Source: CAZOHG01 sp964579725 (GTDB taxonomy: Bacteria; Zhuqueibacterota; JdFR-76; BMS3Abin05). From it: a stretch of 64,000 nucleotides of DNA. The stretch spans positions 1 through 64,000 of the forward strand of contig CAZOHG010000013.1 in assembly GCA_964579725.1 (NCBI GenBank), in the 5' to 3' direction. The translations under genes were made by a program, and so were the position numbers. This document shows positions 43,481 to 53,243 of the stretch, piece by piece; positions within the stretch are counted from its first letter, which is position 1, and each line of letters starts with the position of its first letter. Below the pieces are notes generated by a model, which was not told the origin of the DNA, did not search any database, and worked only from the letters and a program-made list of their open reading frames with translations.

Positions 43481-46400
43481 ATGAAAAAATACTTCTTTCT
43501 TCTTTTGGGCTTTTTGGGGGTAACGGGGGTTGTATTCGGCCAGCAATTCAATAAAACCTGGGGATTTGACGGGGGCGTTTTTGCCATTGAGCCAGACGGC
43601 GACTACATTTACGTGGCTGGACGTTTCGATTACTACGGCCCGATTATCGGACACGGGGCGCTAATTTCGAAAAATAATGTTTCTCCGGCAGAGAATTTCC
43701 CCGTGGTGAATGGAACCGTAACGGCCTGTGCCCCTGACGGAAACGGCGGTTGGTACATTGGCGGTAGCTTTACAAAGGTGGGGGATTTTGAAAGAAAAGG
43801 ACTGGCTCAAATCAACGCAGACGGCTCCGTTTCCAACTGGGATCCTCAGCCCAACGGAGCGATTGAGAAAATCGTGCCAGACGGGAATGTTGTCTATGTT
43901 TGTGGGTATTTTACCTCACTCGGCGGTACCGAAAGGCATTATCTCGCCAAACTGAATCGCACGGACGGCTCTGTTGTGTCGGACTGGGACCCTTCTCCCG
44001 ATTGGGTGGTACACGATATTGTTCCGGCCGGTAAGTTTATTTTCGTCGCCGGAGAATTTCAACGGATAGGGCAAAGCACCTACCAACACCGATTTCTGGC
44101 AAAAATCAGGGCTTCGGACGGCACGCTTGTGACGTCCTTTTTTCCCAAACCAAACCAGGTGGTGCGTGCAATCGCTTTGCGCAACGGCAGTCTTTACGTA
44201 GGCGGAGACTTTACTTCGTTTTGGGGGGTTGGGGCGTGGTACTACGCCGCTAAAATCGACACAGCCAAGGGCGATCCGGTGGCGCCTTTTTGGAAACCCA
44301 ATCCAGACCATCGGGTAACGCATATTGCCATTGACGGCGACCGCGTGTTTTTGGCCGGCGAGTTTACGCAAATCGGAACGGATAGTGTGGTGCAAAGGCA
44401 ATTCCTTGCCGAAGTCGGTGCAACCGAGGGAAAACCAAATTTTGCCTGGAAGCCCGATGCAAACAATTTCATTGAAAATATTAAAATAAATGACGGCATG
44501 CTTTACGTAGTCGGTCAATTTCGGGAAATTGGCGGGGAGAGAATAAACTACGTCGCACGGTTGGATGAATTCTGGGGTGCCCCCGACCATTCTTGGATTC
44601 CGAACGCCGACGGGACCGTTACCGACATTGCTTTCAGCGGGGATCAGATTTACCTTGGCGGAACATTCCAGAGCGTTGGGGGGATTTCGACCGGAGAGGT
44701 TGTGAGACTCAATAAAGACGATTTTTCTCTGGACAAAACCTGGCTTCCCCAAACAGATGATGTGGTGAATACAATTGCCGTGGATGATCAAAATGTGTTT
44801 ATTGGCGGAGCCTTTAAAATTGTAAACCAGCACTATCTTCCCCAGTTAGCCAAGTTAAATAAAACCAACGGCGACCCTGACCCGGCCTGGACCCCATTAC
44901 CTGACGGGGAAGTGAATTGTATGATTTCTCGGGGAGATACGATTATTCTTGCCGGAAACTTTACGAAGATCGGAGTTTCGCCGCGGGACAGAATTGCCAT
45001 GGTGAACAAAACCAACGGCGAAGTTTTCAGCTGGGCACCCACCGTTTCGGGCGGACTGGAGTACGGAAGTATTGGCACCATAGACGAAAAAAACGGCTAC
45101 GTGTATGCCGCCGGTAGATTTTACAATGCCGACCGATCGGTCATCCTTCGGTATTTCAGGAGAATTTCCGTTCAGGACGCCACGGAAGACCCTTCTTGGA
45201 TGCCTGACCCGGATCTGATTGTGCGGTCCATCCACATTCACCGGAACGATTTGTTCGCGGCCGGAAATTTTTCGTACATCGGGGGGCTTCCGATTCGGCA
45301 TCTGGCCAAATTGGACCTTTCCAGCGGAGCCGTCAACCCCAAATGGCAGCCCAATCCCGACGGAGATGTCCAATTTGTGACCGCTGACAACGATTACGTT
45401 TATGTGACCGGGAATTTTGATCATATCGGAACTACCCCCATCCAATATTTTGCCCGCTTGGATTACAACACCGCCGCCGTGGACCCCGCATGGGACCTGA
45501 AGTTCGGAAGTTCTCTCATTTGGGGAGTAGACGTCACCACCGTGGGCCTTTCGAAGGACAAGGTACTCATCGGAGGAATTTTTAACCACACGGAGGATCG
45601 TCTCGTGAATAATTTCACCGTGTTTACCGACGAGGCCTATTCATCGAGATTTCCTTCTCCACCGTCAAAAGTGGAGGTTGTTTCGGGCAGCCATTCGATT
45701 CTTTTGAAATGGCACGCGGTGTTGCAGTCCAATATTGAAAAATACAATATTTACATTTCCACCGACACCAGCAAAGGGTACCATTTTTACACGAGTGTTA
45801 CGCCACCTGACACCGTGCTGCGTATTCCCAATTTAAACAACGGCTCTAAGTATTTCTTTCGAATAACGGCCGTGAATTTCAACGGAGACGAAGGCCCGGC
45901 TTCCAACGCCGTGGTTGGTGTCCCGAATCTTTTGTCCGAGGGTCTTGTCGCTTTTTACCCGTTTACGAACGGAAGCGGTGCCGATTCCAGCGGCCATGAC
46001 AACAACGGGATTCTCCATGGAGTTGTGCCGACCGAAGACCGCTTTGGTCAAAAGGATGCCGCCTTTTATTTTAACGGCAAAGATGCCTACATCGATTGCG
46101 GCAATGATGGTTCCCTTCAGCCCGATACGGCCCTCACCGTCACAGGTTGGATGTTTTTGGACCTCAGCGTAGACAGGCAAATGGAAATTCTCTCCAATTT
46201 GGGGATATTCAGTGGATACGATGTTTCCCTGTGGCGCGATAAATTGGAAGTTGGGCTGAATCAGGTTGTAGTGGATTCAATTCCTTATCCTGTGGGAGAA
46301 TGGGTTTTCTTTGCCACGACATTTCGCAAGGGAGAAGAGAAATTTTACCTGAACGGTACCTTGTCTTCGGGGCGTACCAAGGATTTTTTCAAGATAAAAT

Positions 46401-47467
46401 ACACCGGTCACAATTTGCAAATCGGTCACACGGATTTCGGGGGAAATGAAAGGAATTATTTCGAAGGCAAATTGGACGACATCAGAATTTACAATCGCGA
46501 GTTGTCTCAATGGGAGATAAAAGAATTATTAAAAGCCAACGGCTGGGAAAAGGTTGTCCCGCAGCCTCCTCAAAATGTTAGGTGCTCGGCGCGAATCGGC
46601 AACAACGTTACGCTAAGCTGGGCCAAAAGTGCCCAATCGACTGTGAACAGGTACGATATCTACATGACGAAGGTCATAACTTCTTGGTTTGAGTATGTGG
46701 GGTCGGTTCCTGCACAAGACACCAGTTGGACGGTGAATATTCAGGATAGAGCGAACAGGCTCACCTATTTTACCGTGGCAGCCGTGGATAATGCCGGGAG
46801 AGAAAGCTGTTTTTCAGACACGGTGCTCATCTCGCCCCAGATGACGCTTAAAACACCGACTCCCGTGTTCCCGTTGCAGAATAGCCCTCTAAAGGACACC
46901 CTGCGCACCATTCCATTCAAATGGAGCACTGTTGACTACGCCGATTTTTACCGTTTGCAACTTTCGGAAAATGCTGATTTTAGCTCCGTGATTCTGGACA
47001 CCCTGTCCGCCAAATATGCCGGAGAAATGAACATTTCGCTGCCTGTTCCACTCCAACCCTTTTACTGGCGCGTACAGGCGATTGAATCGTGTAACCAGAG
47101 CTCCTGGAGCAACCCTGTACATGTTACGCCGATTGTAACATCCGTTGCCAGCGAGCAAAAAATTCCGAAGGACTATTTTCTTTCGCAAAATTATCCCAAT
47201 CCCTTCGGAGCTGCTTCCAATGGGGCCAACAAAGCCACCATTATTAAATACGGCATTCCTGCTGTAGCTCATTCCGGCAATCCGCCGGTCGTTTTGGAGG
47301 TTTTCGATGTCCTTGGGCGGAAGGTGGCCACTTTGGTAAATCGGCATAAAGCTCCGGGAATGTACGCAGTGAAATTTAATGCGGCAGAACTGCCGTCAGG
47401 GATCTATTTTTACAAATTCAAATGCGGCACTTTTGTCCGAATCAAAAAAATGATTTTAATGCAATAA
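43481..47467 (+). CDS. Large T9SS-secreted protein with delta-60-like propeller repeats, FN3 and LamG-type domains
   Basis: The 1328-residue protein has a signal peptide (ending VVFGQQ) and about 14 repeats over residues 25-720 with the pattern WxPxPxGxVxxI-x-YVxGxF, like delta-60 (DUF5122) beta-propeller repeats. An FN3 domain follows (about 725-820), then a concanavalin-like LamG domain (about 825-1015, DDIRIYNRELSQWEIKEL), a second FN3 domain, and a C-terminal type A T9SS sorting domain (about 1230-1328, SQNYPNPFGAASNGANKA and FDVLGRKVATLV). It is therefore exported and placed on the surface or released. Such cargo often binds sugars or surfaces. It lies downstream of the DUF3467 gene and before the GH57 gene, with no clear operon. 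Confidence 0.9.
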   Translation: MKKYFFLLLGFLGVTGVVFGQQFNKTWGFDGGVFAIEPDGDYIYVAGRFDYYGPIIGHGALISKNNVSPAENFPVVNGTVTACAPDGNGGWYIGGSFTKVGDFERKGLAQINADGSVSNWDPQPNGAIEKIVPDGNVVYVCGYFTSLGGTERHYLAKLNRTDGSVVSDWDPSPDWVVHDIVPAGKFIFVAGEFQRIGQSTYQHRFLAKIRASDGTLVTSFFPKPNQVVRAIALRNGSLYVGGDFTSFWGVGAWYYAAKIDTAKGDPVAPFWKPNPDHRVTHIAIDGDRVFLAGEFTQIGTDSVVQRQFLAEVGATEGKPNFAWKPDANNFIENIKINDGMLYVVGQFREIGGERINYVARLDEFWGAPDHSWIPNADGTVTDIAFSGDQIYLGGTFQSVGGISTGEVVRLNKDDFSLDKTWLPQTDDVVNTIAVDDQNVFIGGAFKIVNQHYLPQLAKLNKTNGDPDPAWTPLPDGEVNCMISRGDTIILAGNFTKIGVSPRDRIAMVNKTNGEVFSWAPTVSGGLEYGSIGTIDEKNGYVYAAGRFYNADRSVILRYFRRISVQDATEDPSWMPDPDLIVRSIHIHRNDLFAAGNFSYIGGLPIRHLAKLDLSSGAVNPKWQPNPDGDVQFVTADNDYVYVTGNFDHIGTTPIQYFARLDYNTAAVDPAWDLKFGSSLIWGVDVTTVGLSKDKVLIGGIFNHTEDRLVNNFTVFTDEAYSSRFPSPPSKVEVVSGSHSILLKWHAVLQSNIEKYNIYISTDTSKGYHFYTSVTPPDTVLRIPNLNNGSKYFFRITAVNFNGDEGPASNAVVGVPNLLSEGLVAFYPFTNGSGADSSGHDNNGILHGVVPTEDRFGQKDAAFYFNGKDAYIDCGNDGSLQPDTALTVTGWMFLDLSVDRQMEILSNLGIFSGYDVSLWRDKLEVGLNQVVVDSIPYPVGEWVFFATTFRKGEEKFYLNGTLSSGRTKDFFKIKYTGHNLQIGHTDFGGNERNYFEGKLDDIRIYNRELSQWEIKELLKANGWEKVVPQPPQNVRCSARIGNNVTLSWAKSAQSTVNRYDIYMTKVITSWFEYVGSVPAQDTSWTVNIQDRANRLTYFTVAAVDNAGRESCFSDTVLISPQMTLKTPTPVFPLQNSPLKDTLRTIPFKWSTVDYADFYRLQLSENADFSSVILDTLSAKYAGEMNISLPVPLQPFYWRVQAIESCNQSSWSNPVHVTPIVTSVASEQKIPKDYFLSQNYPNPFGAASNGANKATIIKYGIPAVAHSGNPPVVLEVFDVLGRKVATLVNRHKAPGMYAVKFNAAELPSGIYFYKFKCGTFVRIKKMILMQ

Positions 47468-47637
47468 AAAGTTGTTTCTACCTCTCAATGGCCGGTTGAT
47501 TTCGAGCGGTTTTTGGAGGGAATTGCGGGGGGCCAGCCCGAATTGTGGGGTTCGCTCCGAGCGCACGGGTATGAACATGGTTGAACAATGTAAGAAAGAG
47601 AAATTCTTCTAACATTTCTAATTTCAGAGGAAAAAAC

Positions 47638-49377
47638 ATGGCTGTAGAGAAAACGGGTTATTTCACATTTGTTTTACACTCCCATTTGCCGTACGTGCTG
47701 GCACACGGAAAATGGCCGCACGGAATGGATTGGTTAAATGAAGCGGCGGCAGAAACCTACATTCCCATTCTCAATGCGCTCAATGAGTTGCGTCGGGAAG
47801 GGGTGGCTTCCAAAATTAGCATCGGGGTTACGCCGGTGCTCAGTGAGCAGTTAGCGGACAAAAGTTTTCAATCGGAGTTTGAATCCTATCTTCGCGAGAA
47901 AATTGACGCCGCCATTCAAGACCAAATCACTTTTGAAAAACACGGCAACACCCACATGCACACCTTGGCACAAATGTGGGAAAAATTTTACAAAGGCATT
48001 TTGCACGATTTTGTGACCACGTACCATTACGACTTGGTAGGCGCTTTTCGAGAATTGTCCGAAGCGGGATTTGTAGACCTAATTACTTGCGGCGCCACCC
48101 ACGGGTATTTTCCGCTTTTGGGGTTGGATACCAGCATTCAGGCGCAAGTCAAAACGGCGGTAAAAACCCACACCCGCCACTACGGAAAGCCGCCTCGGGG
48201 GATCTGGCTGCCCGAAGCCGCCTACCGTCCACGCTACAAATGGGTGCCGCCGGTGGATTCGGTTCTGGGCAAAAAACCCTACCTGCGCAAAGGTGTGGAT
48301 GAATTCCTCAGCGAAAACGGAATCGAATATTTTTTTGTGGATTCGGCGCTTTTGCGAGGTGGAAAAGCAATTGGTGTGTACATGGACCGGTTCGAGGCGC
48401 TGAAAAAGCTCTGGAAGCAATTTGAAAAGGAAATGCCGGTTCGTGAAGAAGATACGGAAAAATCGCCTTACGAAATCTATTTGGTTAGTTCCAATCCCGA
48501 GCTGAAAAAACCGGTGGCTATTTTTACCCGTGACCCCAAAACGGGCCTGCAGGTCTGGTCCGGTGAGTGGGGCTACCCCGGAGACGGTTGGTACCTGGAT
48601 TTTCACAAAAAGCACTTTCCCGGCGGACACCGCTACTGGCGAGTGACCAGCGCCAAGAGCGATCTGGCTGACAAAAAAGAGTACGTTCCCGAGCAGGCCA
48701 ATTCCAGGGTACCCGAAAATGCCGACCATTTTGTCGGGCTGGTGAAAGATATTTTGCGGGAACACAGGGCGAAAACCGGCCGACCGGGAGCCCTGGTGGC
48801 CCCCTTCGACGCGGAGCTGTTTGGACACTGGTGGTTTGAAGGACCGCAATTTCTGAAGGCTGTTCTCCGGCGTTTAGCCAATGACGACGAAGTAATTTTG
48901 TCCAACGCCGCCGAAATTTTAGACAGCAAAAAGCCGGTGGAAGTCATTTCCATCCCCGAAGGCTCCTGGGGTGAGGGCGGCTACCATTACATCTGGCTTA
49001 ATGAAGACACAAGCTGGACCTGGCCGCACATTTACGCGGCAGAAAAACGCTTGACCGAAACCCTGAACAAAATGGACTGGCAAACCAATCCCGAACTGGA
49101 AGACGTCCTCAAACAGGCGGCCCGGGAGCTCCTTTTGTTGGAGGCCTCGGACTGGCAATTTCTTATTAGCACCTGGTCAGCACGGGACTACGCCGAAATG
49201 CGCTTTGAAGAACACGTGCAAGCATTTAATCGCATCATGGACATGGCCGACAAATTGGGTCGGAAAGAGACGCTTTCCGAGGCTGACCGGCTCTATCTTG
49301 ACGATTCCAAAAAGCGGGATTCTCTTTTCCCTGACCTGGAGTTGACCTGGTGGCAAAAATTGGACTACCCGGACTAA
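47638..49377 (+). CDS. GH57 family 1,4-alpha-glucan branching enzyme-like protein
   Basis: The 579-residue cytoplasmic protein has the GH57 barrel: the first motif FVLHSHLPYVLAHG, the CGATHGYFPLL motif, the nucleophile motif GIWLPEAAYRP (Glu), and the acid motif FDAELFGHWWFEGP (Asp), followed by the C-terminal helical domain. This set and the length fit branching enzymes that add alpha-1,6 links to glycogen; other GH57 activities cannot be excluded. AGAGGA sits six bases before the ATG at 47638; the frame from 47581 is not supported. Confidence 0.9.
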   Translation: MAVEKTGYFTFVLHSHLPYVLAHGKWPHGMDWLNEAAAETYIPILNALNELRREGVASKISIGVTPVLSEQLADKSFQSEFESYLREKIDAAIQDQITFEKHGNTHMHTLAQMWEKFYKGILHDFVTTYHYDLVGAFRELSEAGFVDLITCGATHGYFPLLGLDTSIQAQVKTAVKTHTRHYGKPPRGIWLPEAAYRPRYKWVPPVDSVLGKKPYLRKGVDEFLSENGIEYFFVDSALLRGGKAIGVYMDRFEALKKLWKQFEKEMPVREEDTEKSPYEIYLVSSNPELKKPVAIFTRDPKTGLQVWSGEWGYPGDGWYLDFHKKHFPGGHRYWRVTSAKSDLADKKEYVPEQANSRVPENADHFVGLVKDILREHRAKTGRPGALVAPFDAELFGHWWFEGPQFLKAVLRRLANDDEVILSNAAEILDSKKPVEVISIPEGSWGEGGYHYIWLNEDTSWTWPHIYAAEKRLTETLNKMDWQTNPELEDVLKQAARELLLLEASDWQFLISTWSARDYAEMRFEEHVQAFNRIMDMADKLGRKETLSEADRLYLDDSKKRDSLFPDLELTWWQKLDYPD

Positions 49378-49574
49378 ATTTTTGACCCAATGCGCGAGAT
49401 GTCTTTTGGGTTTTCGGGCGGACTGACCCGTATTTTTGACAATCGGCATCGGGCAGGTGGAAAAATGTGGAGTGTGTGGGAGCATTGTTCAAATCCGAGG
49501 CAAATCGGTTGCAGTTCAAGAAGTCAACAAACGGTGTGCGGGGCGTCCTGAAAAAAGAAAAGGTGCGCTCTCCG

Positions 49575-50165
49575 GTGAAAACCGCTGCGTTTTGGTTTGC
49601 GTTCGGTCTGTTTTTCTTCTCATCTTCAAGGGTTCCAGATTTGCGAGCGCAATCTTTTGAGGCCTTTTTGCTGACGGGTCAGTGGCAACCGCAAACCCTC
49701 ACTACTCAAAATACGGCCTCGCTTTTTGCAGGTAGTGCCAAATCGACTCCCTATTTTCAGGTCTGCCTGTGCGAACCCATTCGAAGCGGGCTCTTTTTCG
49801 GTCAGGCTTTGGGCTATTGGCATCAAAAAGAAGTGAATACGGTGGAGGTAAGAACGCTGTCACTGGTTCCGGTAAATCTTTTTCTCAAACACCGTCTGGT
49901 GGTGGATTCTCCCATTATGCCGTACGTGTCTTACGGAGGAGGGGCTGTGCTTGCCTTGCGCCATTCGCGAAATCCCAGCGTGGGCCTGCCGCCGCAGGTG
50001 GGGATGGACATTTTTGTGGAAACCGGCATTGACGCGCAACTGCGACGACCGTTTGGGGCCCATTTGAGTTTTGCCTACCACTACACCAAATTTCAGGCCG
50101 ATGTGGGAGAAACCGACGATTTTACCGGTCCCCAGGGAATGTTCGGCATTTTTTGGCAGTTTTAG
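49575..50165 (+). CDS. Exported outer-membrane beta-barrel-like protein
   Basis: The protein is 196 residues if it starts at the GTG at 49575, which gives a clean signal peptide (KTAAFWFAFGLFFFSSSRVP, cut near LRAQ). The mature part has amphipathic strands and ends in FGIFWQF, a typical barrel end, suggesting an eight-strand outer-membrane protein. It is not assigned to a named family. A GTG at 49536 and an ATG at 49467 are alternative starts without a good ribosome binding site. It precedes the AEC transporter by 21 bases. Confidence 0.72.
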   Translation: MKTAAFWFAFGLFFFSSSRVPDLRAQSFEAFLLTGQWQPQTLTTQNTASLFAGSAKSTPYFQVCLCEPIRSGLFFGQALGYWHQKEVNTVEVRTLSLVPVNLFLKHRLVVDSPIMPYVSYGGGAVLALRHSRNPSVGLPPQVGMDIFVETGIDAQLRRPFGAHLSFAYHYTKFQADVGETDDFTGPQGMFGIFWQF

Positions 50166-50186
50166 AGCAGAACCGGAATCCCTTCA

Positions 50187-51083
50187 ATGAATGTAATCCT
50201 CCGCGCAATTGTCCCCGTTTTCAGTATTGTTGCTCTCGGGTACATATTGGGCTTTTTTAAAGAGTTAGACACCAAGACCCTTTCCGAACTGACGCTCTAT
50301 TTACTCACGCCGGGGCTGGTTTTTACCAGTTTAATGGAAAGCCACATTTTGGCCCGACGGCTTTTGTCCACTGTTGCATTTGCATTTTTGATTTTTGCGG
50401 CCTTGGCGCTGGTCAGTTGGACCCTGACGCGCCTGCTTCGCTACACTGCAGCGGAAACAAGCGGTTTTGTGCTTTCGACCACTCTCATGAATTGTGGTAA
50501 CCTGGGACTTCCGCTCATTTATTTTGCTTTCGGAACGGAGGGATTGGCAATTGCCGTGATTTTTCTGGTCTGTTTTGTCATTATTTTAAATACCTTTGGG
50601 ATTTTCACGGCAGCCGGCGGACATCTTCCGGCGGCACGGGCCTTGCAGGAAATTTACCGGCTTCCGGCCCTGTACGCCATTGCCTTCGCCCTTCTCATTA
50701 AGGGCTTTCATCTGACAATTCCGCCTTTGCTCTGGAAACCCATTCAAATGATCGGGCACGCGGCCATCCCGATTATTTTGATTGTGCTGGGGATTCAATT
50801 GACGCATGCCAATCTGAAAGACCGGCTCGGGCGGATTGGTTTGGCCGTGGGTGTGCGGCTGCTTTTCACGCCCGTTTTGGCGGTGCTCATTTTTGCCTTG
50901 CTGCCTGCCGACGCCTTGACGCGCCGCGTTTTGATTATTCAATCCAGCGGACCCACAGCCGTGAATGCCGTCATTCTGGCTACAAAATACGACACGCACC
51001 CGGCATTTGTAAGCGGTGTGATTTTAGTTTCGACCGTGCTTAGTATTTTCACGCTGAGCGGACTTCTGGCTATTTGGGGGTGA
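50187..51083 (+). CDS. AEC (auxin efflux carrier) family transporter
   Basis: The 298-residue inner-membrane protein has about ten helices with the AEC pattern: LRAIVPVFSIVALGYILGFF at the start, TTLMNCGNLGLPLIYFAFG in the middle and IIQSSGPTAVNAVILATKYD near the end. Members export or exchange organic acids such as malate; the substrate here is unknown. It has a weak ribosome binding site and may be translated after the barrel gene. Confidence 0.9.
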   Translation: MNVILRAIVPVFSIVALGYILGFFKELDTKTLSELTLYLLTPGLVFTSLMESHILARRLLSTVAFAFLIFAALALVSWTLTRLLRYTAAETSGFVLSTTLMNCGNLGLPLIYFAFGTEGLAIAVIFLVCFVIILNTFGIFTAAGGHLPAARALQEIYRLPALYAIAFALLIKGFHLTIPPLLWKPIQMIGHAAIPIILIVLGIQLTHANLKDRLGRIGLAVGVRLLFTPVLAVLIFALLPADALTRRVLIIQSSGPTAVNAVILATKYDTHPAFVSGVILVSTVLSIFTLSGLLAIWG

Positions 51084-51132
51084 AAAATCGTGAGGACGGC
51101 TTTTTTCTTCTCCCAAAAAGAAAATTTTTTAA

Positions 51133-51161
51133 TTGACAATACAGGGATAAATTAGTACATT
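51133..51161 (+). promoter_or_regulatory. Sigma-70-type promoter of the polyprenyl synthase gene
   Basis: TTGACA (51133-51138) and TACATT (51156-51161) are 17 bases apart; the start would be near 51168, some 37 bases before the GTG. Confidence 0.6.
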
Positions 51162-51204
51162 TATTAACAATTTAGGGACTTGCGTTCAAAAACGAGTAAA
51201 GAAT

Positions 51205-52191
51205 GTGTCTGAGCTGGTAGAAATTACAGATATTCGTTCCCCCGTTGTGAGGGAACTGGACCGTTTCGAAAAGGAATTTCTGAGAACTCTGAAAACAGAC
51301 GTGGATCTCATTAATTCCGTCATTGCCTACGTTGCTGCCCACAAGGGAAAACGACTGCGCCCGCTGCTGATTTTCCTCATTGCAAATTTACAGGGAGAAA
51401 GCACATGGGAATCGATTGAATCCGCTGTTATTGTGGAACTGATTCACACTGCCACGCTGATTCACGATGACATTGTGGACGAAGCGGATTTGCGCCGGGG
51501 TGCCGCCAGCGTCAATGCCGTCTGGAACAATCAGGTGTCCGTTTTGGTGGGAGATTTTCTGTTTTCTCAGGCCCTCCAAAAAATGGTGCTTTTGGACAAC
51601 ATGGCGATTAATCGCGTGATTTCTAAAGTGACCATCCAGATGAGCGAGGGGGAATTGCTTCAAATTGAGCGAGCTCAGGCGTATGATTTGGACGAAGACA
51701 CGTACTTTCGAATGATTTCCGACAAAACGGCTTCCTTGATTTCCGCTTCCTGTCAGTTGGGTGCGTTGACGTCCAGTGAAAAGGAGGCCTATTCCCCCAA
51801 GGCTTTTTGGGAATTCGGGGAATATTTGGGGCGCGCTTTTCAGATTCAGGATGATTTGTTGGACTACCTGGGCGACGAATCGGTGGTGGGAAAACCGGTG
51901 GGCAACGATCTCAAAGAAAGCAAAATCACCCTGCCGCTGTTGTACGCCTTGACCAATTCGGAAAACGGCCGCGCCGACCGAATCCGAAAAATGTTGGACA
52001 GTGACACCGCCGTCGAGAATTTTGAGGAAATTCGCGATTTCGTAATTCAAAACGGGGGCGTGGACTACTGCCACCGGCGCGCCGGTGAGTACGTGAATTT
52101 GGCGTTACAAATTTTGGAGCCCTTTAAGCTGTCTCCCGCAAAAGAGGCGCTTATAAATCTGGTGGAGTTTGCAGCCAACCGTGAAAAATAG
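51205..52191 (+). CDS. Polyprenyl diphosphate synthase
   Basis: The 328-residue enzyme has both aspartate-rich motifs of trans-prenyltransferases: DDIVDEADLRRG in LIHDDIVDE and the second in FQIQDDLLDYLGDE. It extends allylic diphosphates with isopentenyl diphosphate to make the side chain of quinones (octaprenyl or heptaprenyl type). It starts with GTG; the ATG two bases upstream is out of frame. It overlaps the ApbE gene by 11 bases. Confidence 0.92.
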   Translation: MSELVEITDIRSPVVRELDRFEKEFLRTLKTDVDLINSVIAYVAAHKGKRLRPLLIFLIANLQGESTWESIESAVIVELIHTATLIHDDIVDEADLRRGAASVNAVWNNQVSVLVGDFLFSQALQKMVLLDNMAINRVISKVTIQMSEGELLQIERAQAYDLDEDTYFRMISDKTASLISASCQLGALTSSEKEAYSPKAFWEFGEYLGRAFQIQDDLLDYLGDESVVGKPVGNDLKESKITLPLLYALTNSENGRADRIRKMLDSDTAVENFEEIRDFVIQNGGVDYCHRRAGEYVNLALQILEPFKLSPAKEALINLVEFAANREK

Positions 52192-53221
52192 AATCCCGGT
52201 CTTTCTCATTCTGTTCCTTGTTTTTGTCGGATGTGTTCGGCACTCTCCCATTTCCACCCTGAAACAAACCCGTTTGCAAATGGGCACGTTTGTGACCATT
52301 TCCGTTTACCAGAAAAATCGAAGCAGAAAGGCCGAAAAAGCTGTTGCCGCCGCTTTTCAAAGAATAAAAGACATTGAAGAAAAAACGTCCTATTTTATTC
52401 GGAACGACGAAATCTGGCAGGTGAACGCCTTCGCCGGGAAACGGGGTGTGCCGGTGGATTCCGACTTGGTGCGTTTGGCCAAAGAAAGCGAAAAAATTTC
52501 CCTCTGGACGGCCGGGGCATTCGACGTCACGGTGGGGCCCCTGCGGCGGCTCTGGAATTTTGATTCCACACGAACAACCTTGCCCGATTCCGGTGCCATC
52601 GCCGCACTTCTTCCCCTGGTGGATTTTCACCACTTTGTGTTGCGGGGAAATTTTCTGTACTTAACTCGTCCCCAAATGCAGGTCGATTTCGGAGGCATTG
52701 CCAAGGGCTACGCGGTGGACGAAGCCATGAAAATTCTGAAGGCCAGGGGCGTGACAGACGCCTTGGTCGATGCCGGTGGAGATTTTAGCGCGGTGGCCGG
52801 CCCCCTTACGAAGGGGAAAAGAAAAGTGTGGATTCGGCATCCACGCAAACCGCAGGGATTTTTCGGTTGGTTCCCGATGGACAGCGGCTGCGTGGCGACT
52901 TCCGGCGATTACGAGCAGTATTTCGTCCTCAACGGGGTGCGCTACCACCACATTTTGGACCCTAAAACGGGCTGGCCCGCGCGAGGCTGCGTGAGCGTGA
53001 CAATTCAAGCTCCCTCCACAATGGAAGCCGACGCTCTGGCGACCGGTATTTTCGTCTTAGGCCCCCAGAAAGGCCTGCGCGTGATTGAATCGCACCCTAA
53101 CATTGAAGGAGTGATTCTGTTTCAAAGAAGTCCCACGGAACTGGGCTACCTGGTGTCGTCGGGTCTCAAGAAAAAGCTACAAGTCGTCGATACGACGATA
53201 GGGGAAACCATTCAAAAATAG
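52181..53221 (+). CDS. apbE: FAD:protein FMN transferase, lipoprotein
   Basis: The 346-residue protein has a lipoprotein signal (IPVFLILFLVFVGC) and the ApbE fold: MGTFVTISVY, AFDVTVGPLRRLWNF, the metal and substrate pattern VDFGGIAKGYAVDEA, DALVDAGGD and ADALATGIFVLG. It attaches FMN to threonine in exported parts of flavoproteins such as the Rnf and Nqr complexes. No such target lies in this window. The GTG at 52181 is used, which keeps a proper signal; a TTG at 52169 is possible. It overlaps the prenyl synthase gene and is surely co-translated with it. Confidence 0.92.
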   Translation: MKNRIPVFLILFLVFVGCVRHSPISTLKQTRLQMGTFVTISVYQKNRSRKAEKAVAAAFQRIKDIEEKTSYFIRNDEIWQVNAFAGKRGVPVDSDLVRLAKESEKISLWTAGAFDVTVGPLRRLWNFDSTRTTLPDSGAIAALLPLVDFHHFVLRGNFLYLTRPQMQVDFGGIAKGYAVDEAMKILKARGVTDALVDAGGDFSAVAGPLTKGKRKVWIRHPRKPQGFFGWFPMDSGCVATSGDYEQYFVLNGVRYHHILDPKTGWPARGCVSVTIQAPSTMEADALATGIFVLGPQKGLRVIESHPNIEGVILFQRSPTELGYLVSSGLKKKLQVVDTTIGETIQK

Positions 53222-53243
53222 GCTCAAAAAAAAGGAGTTTGAC

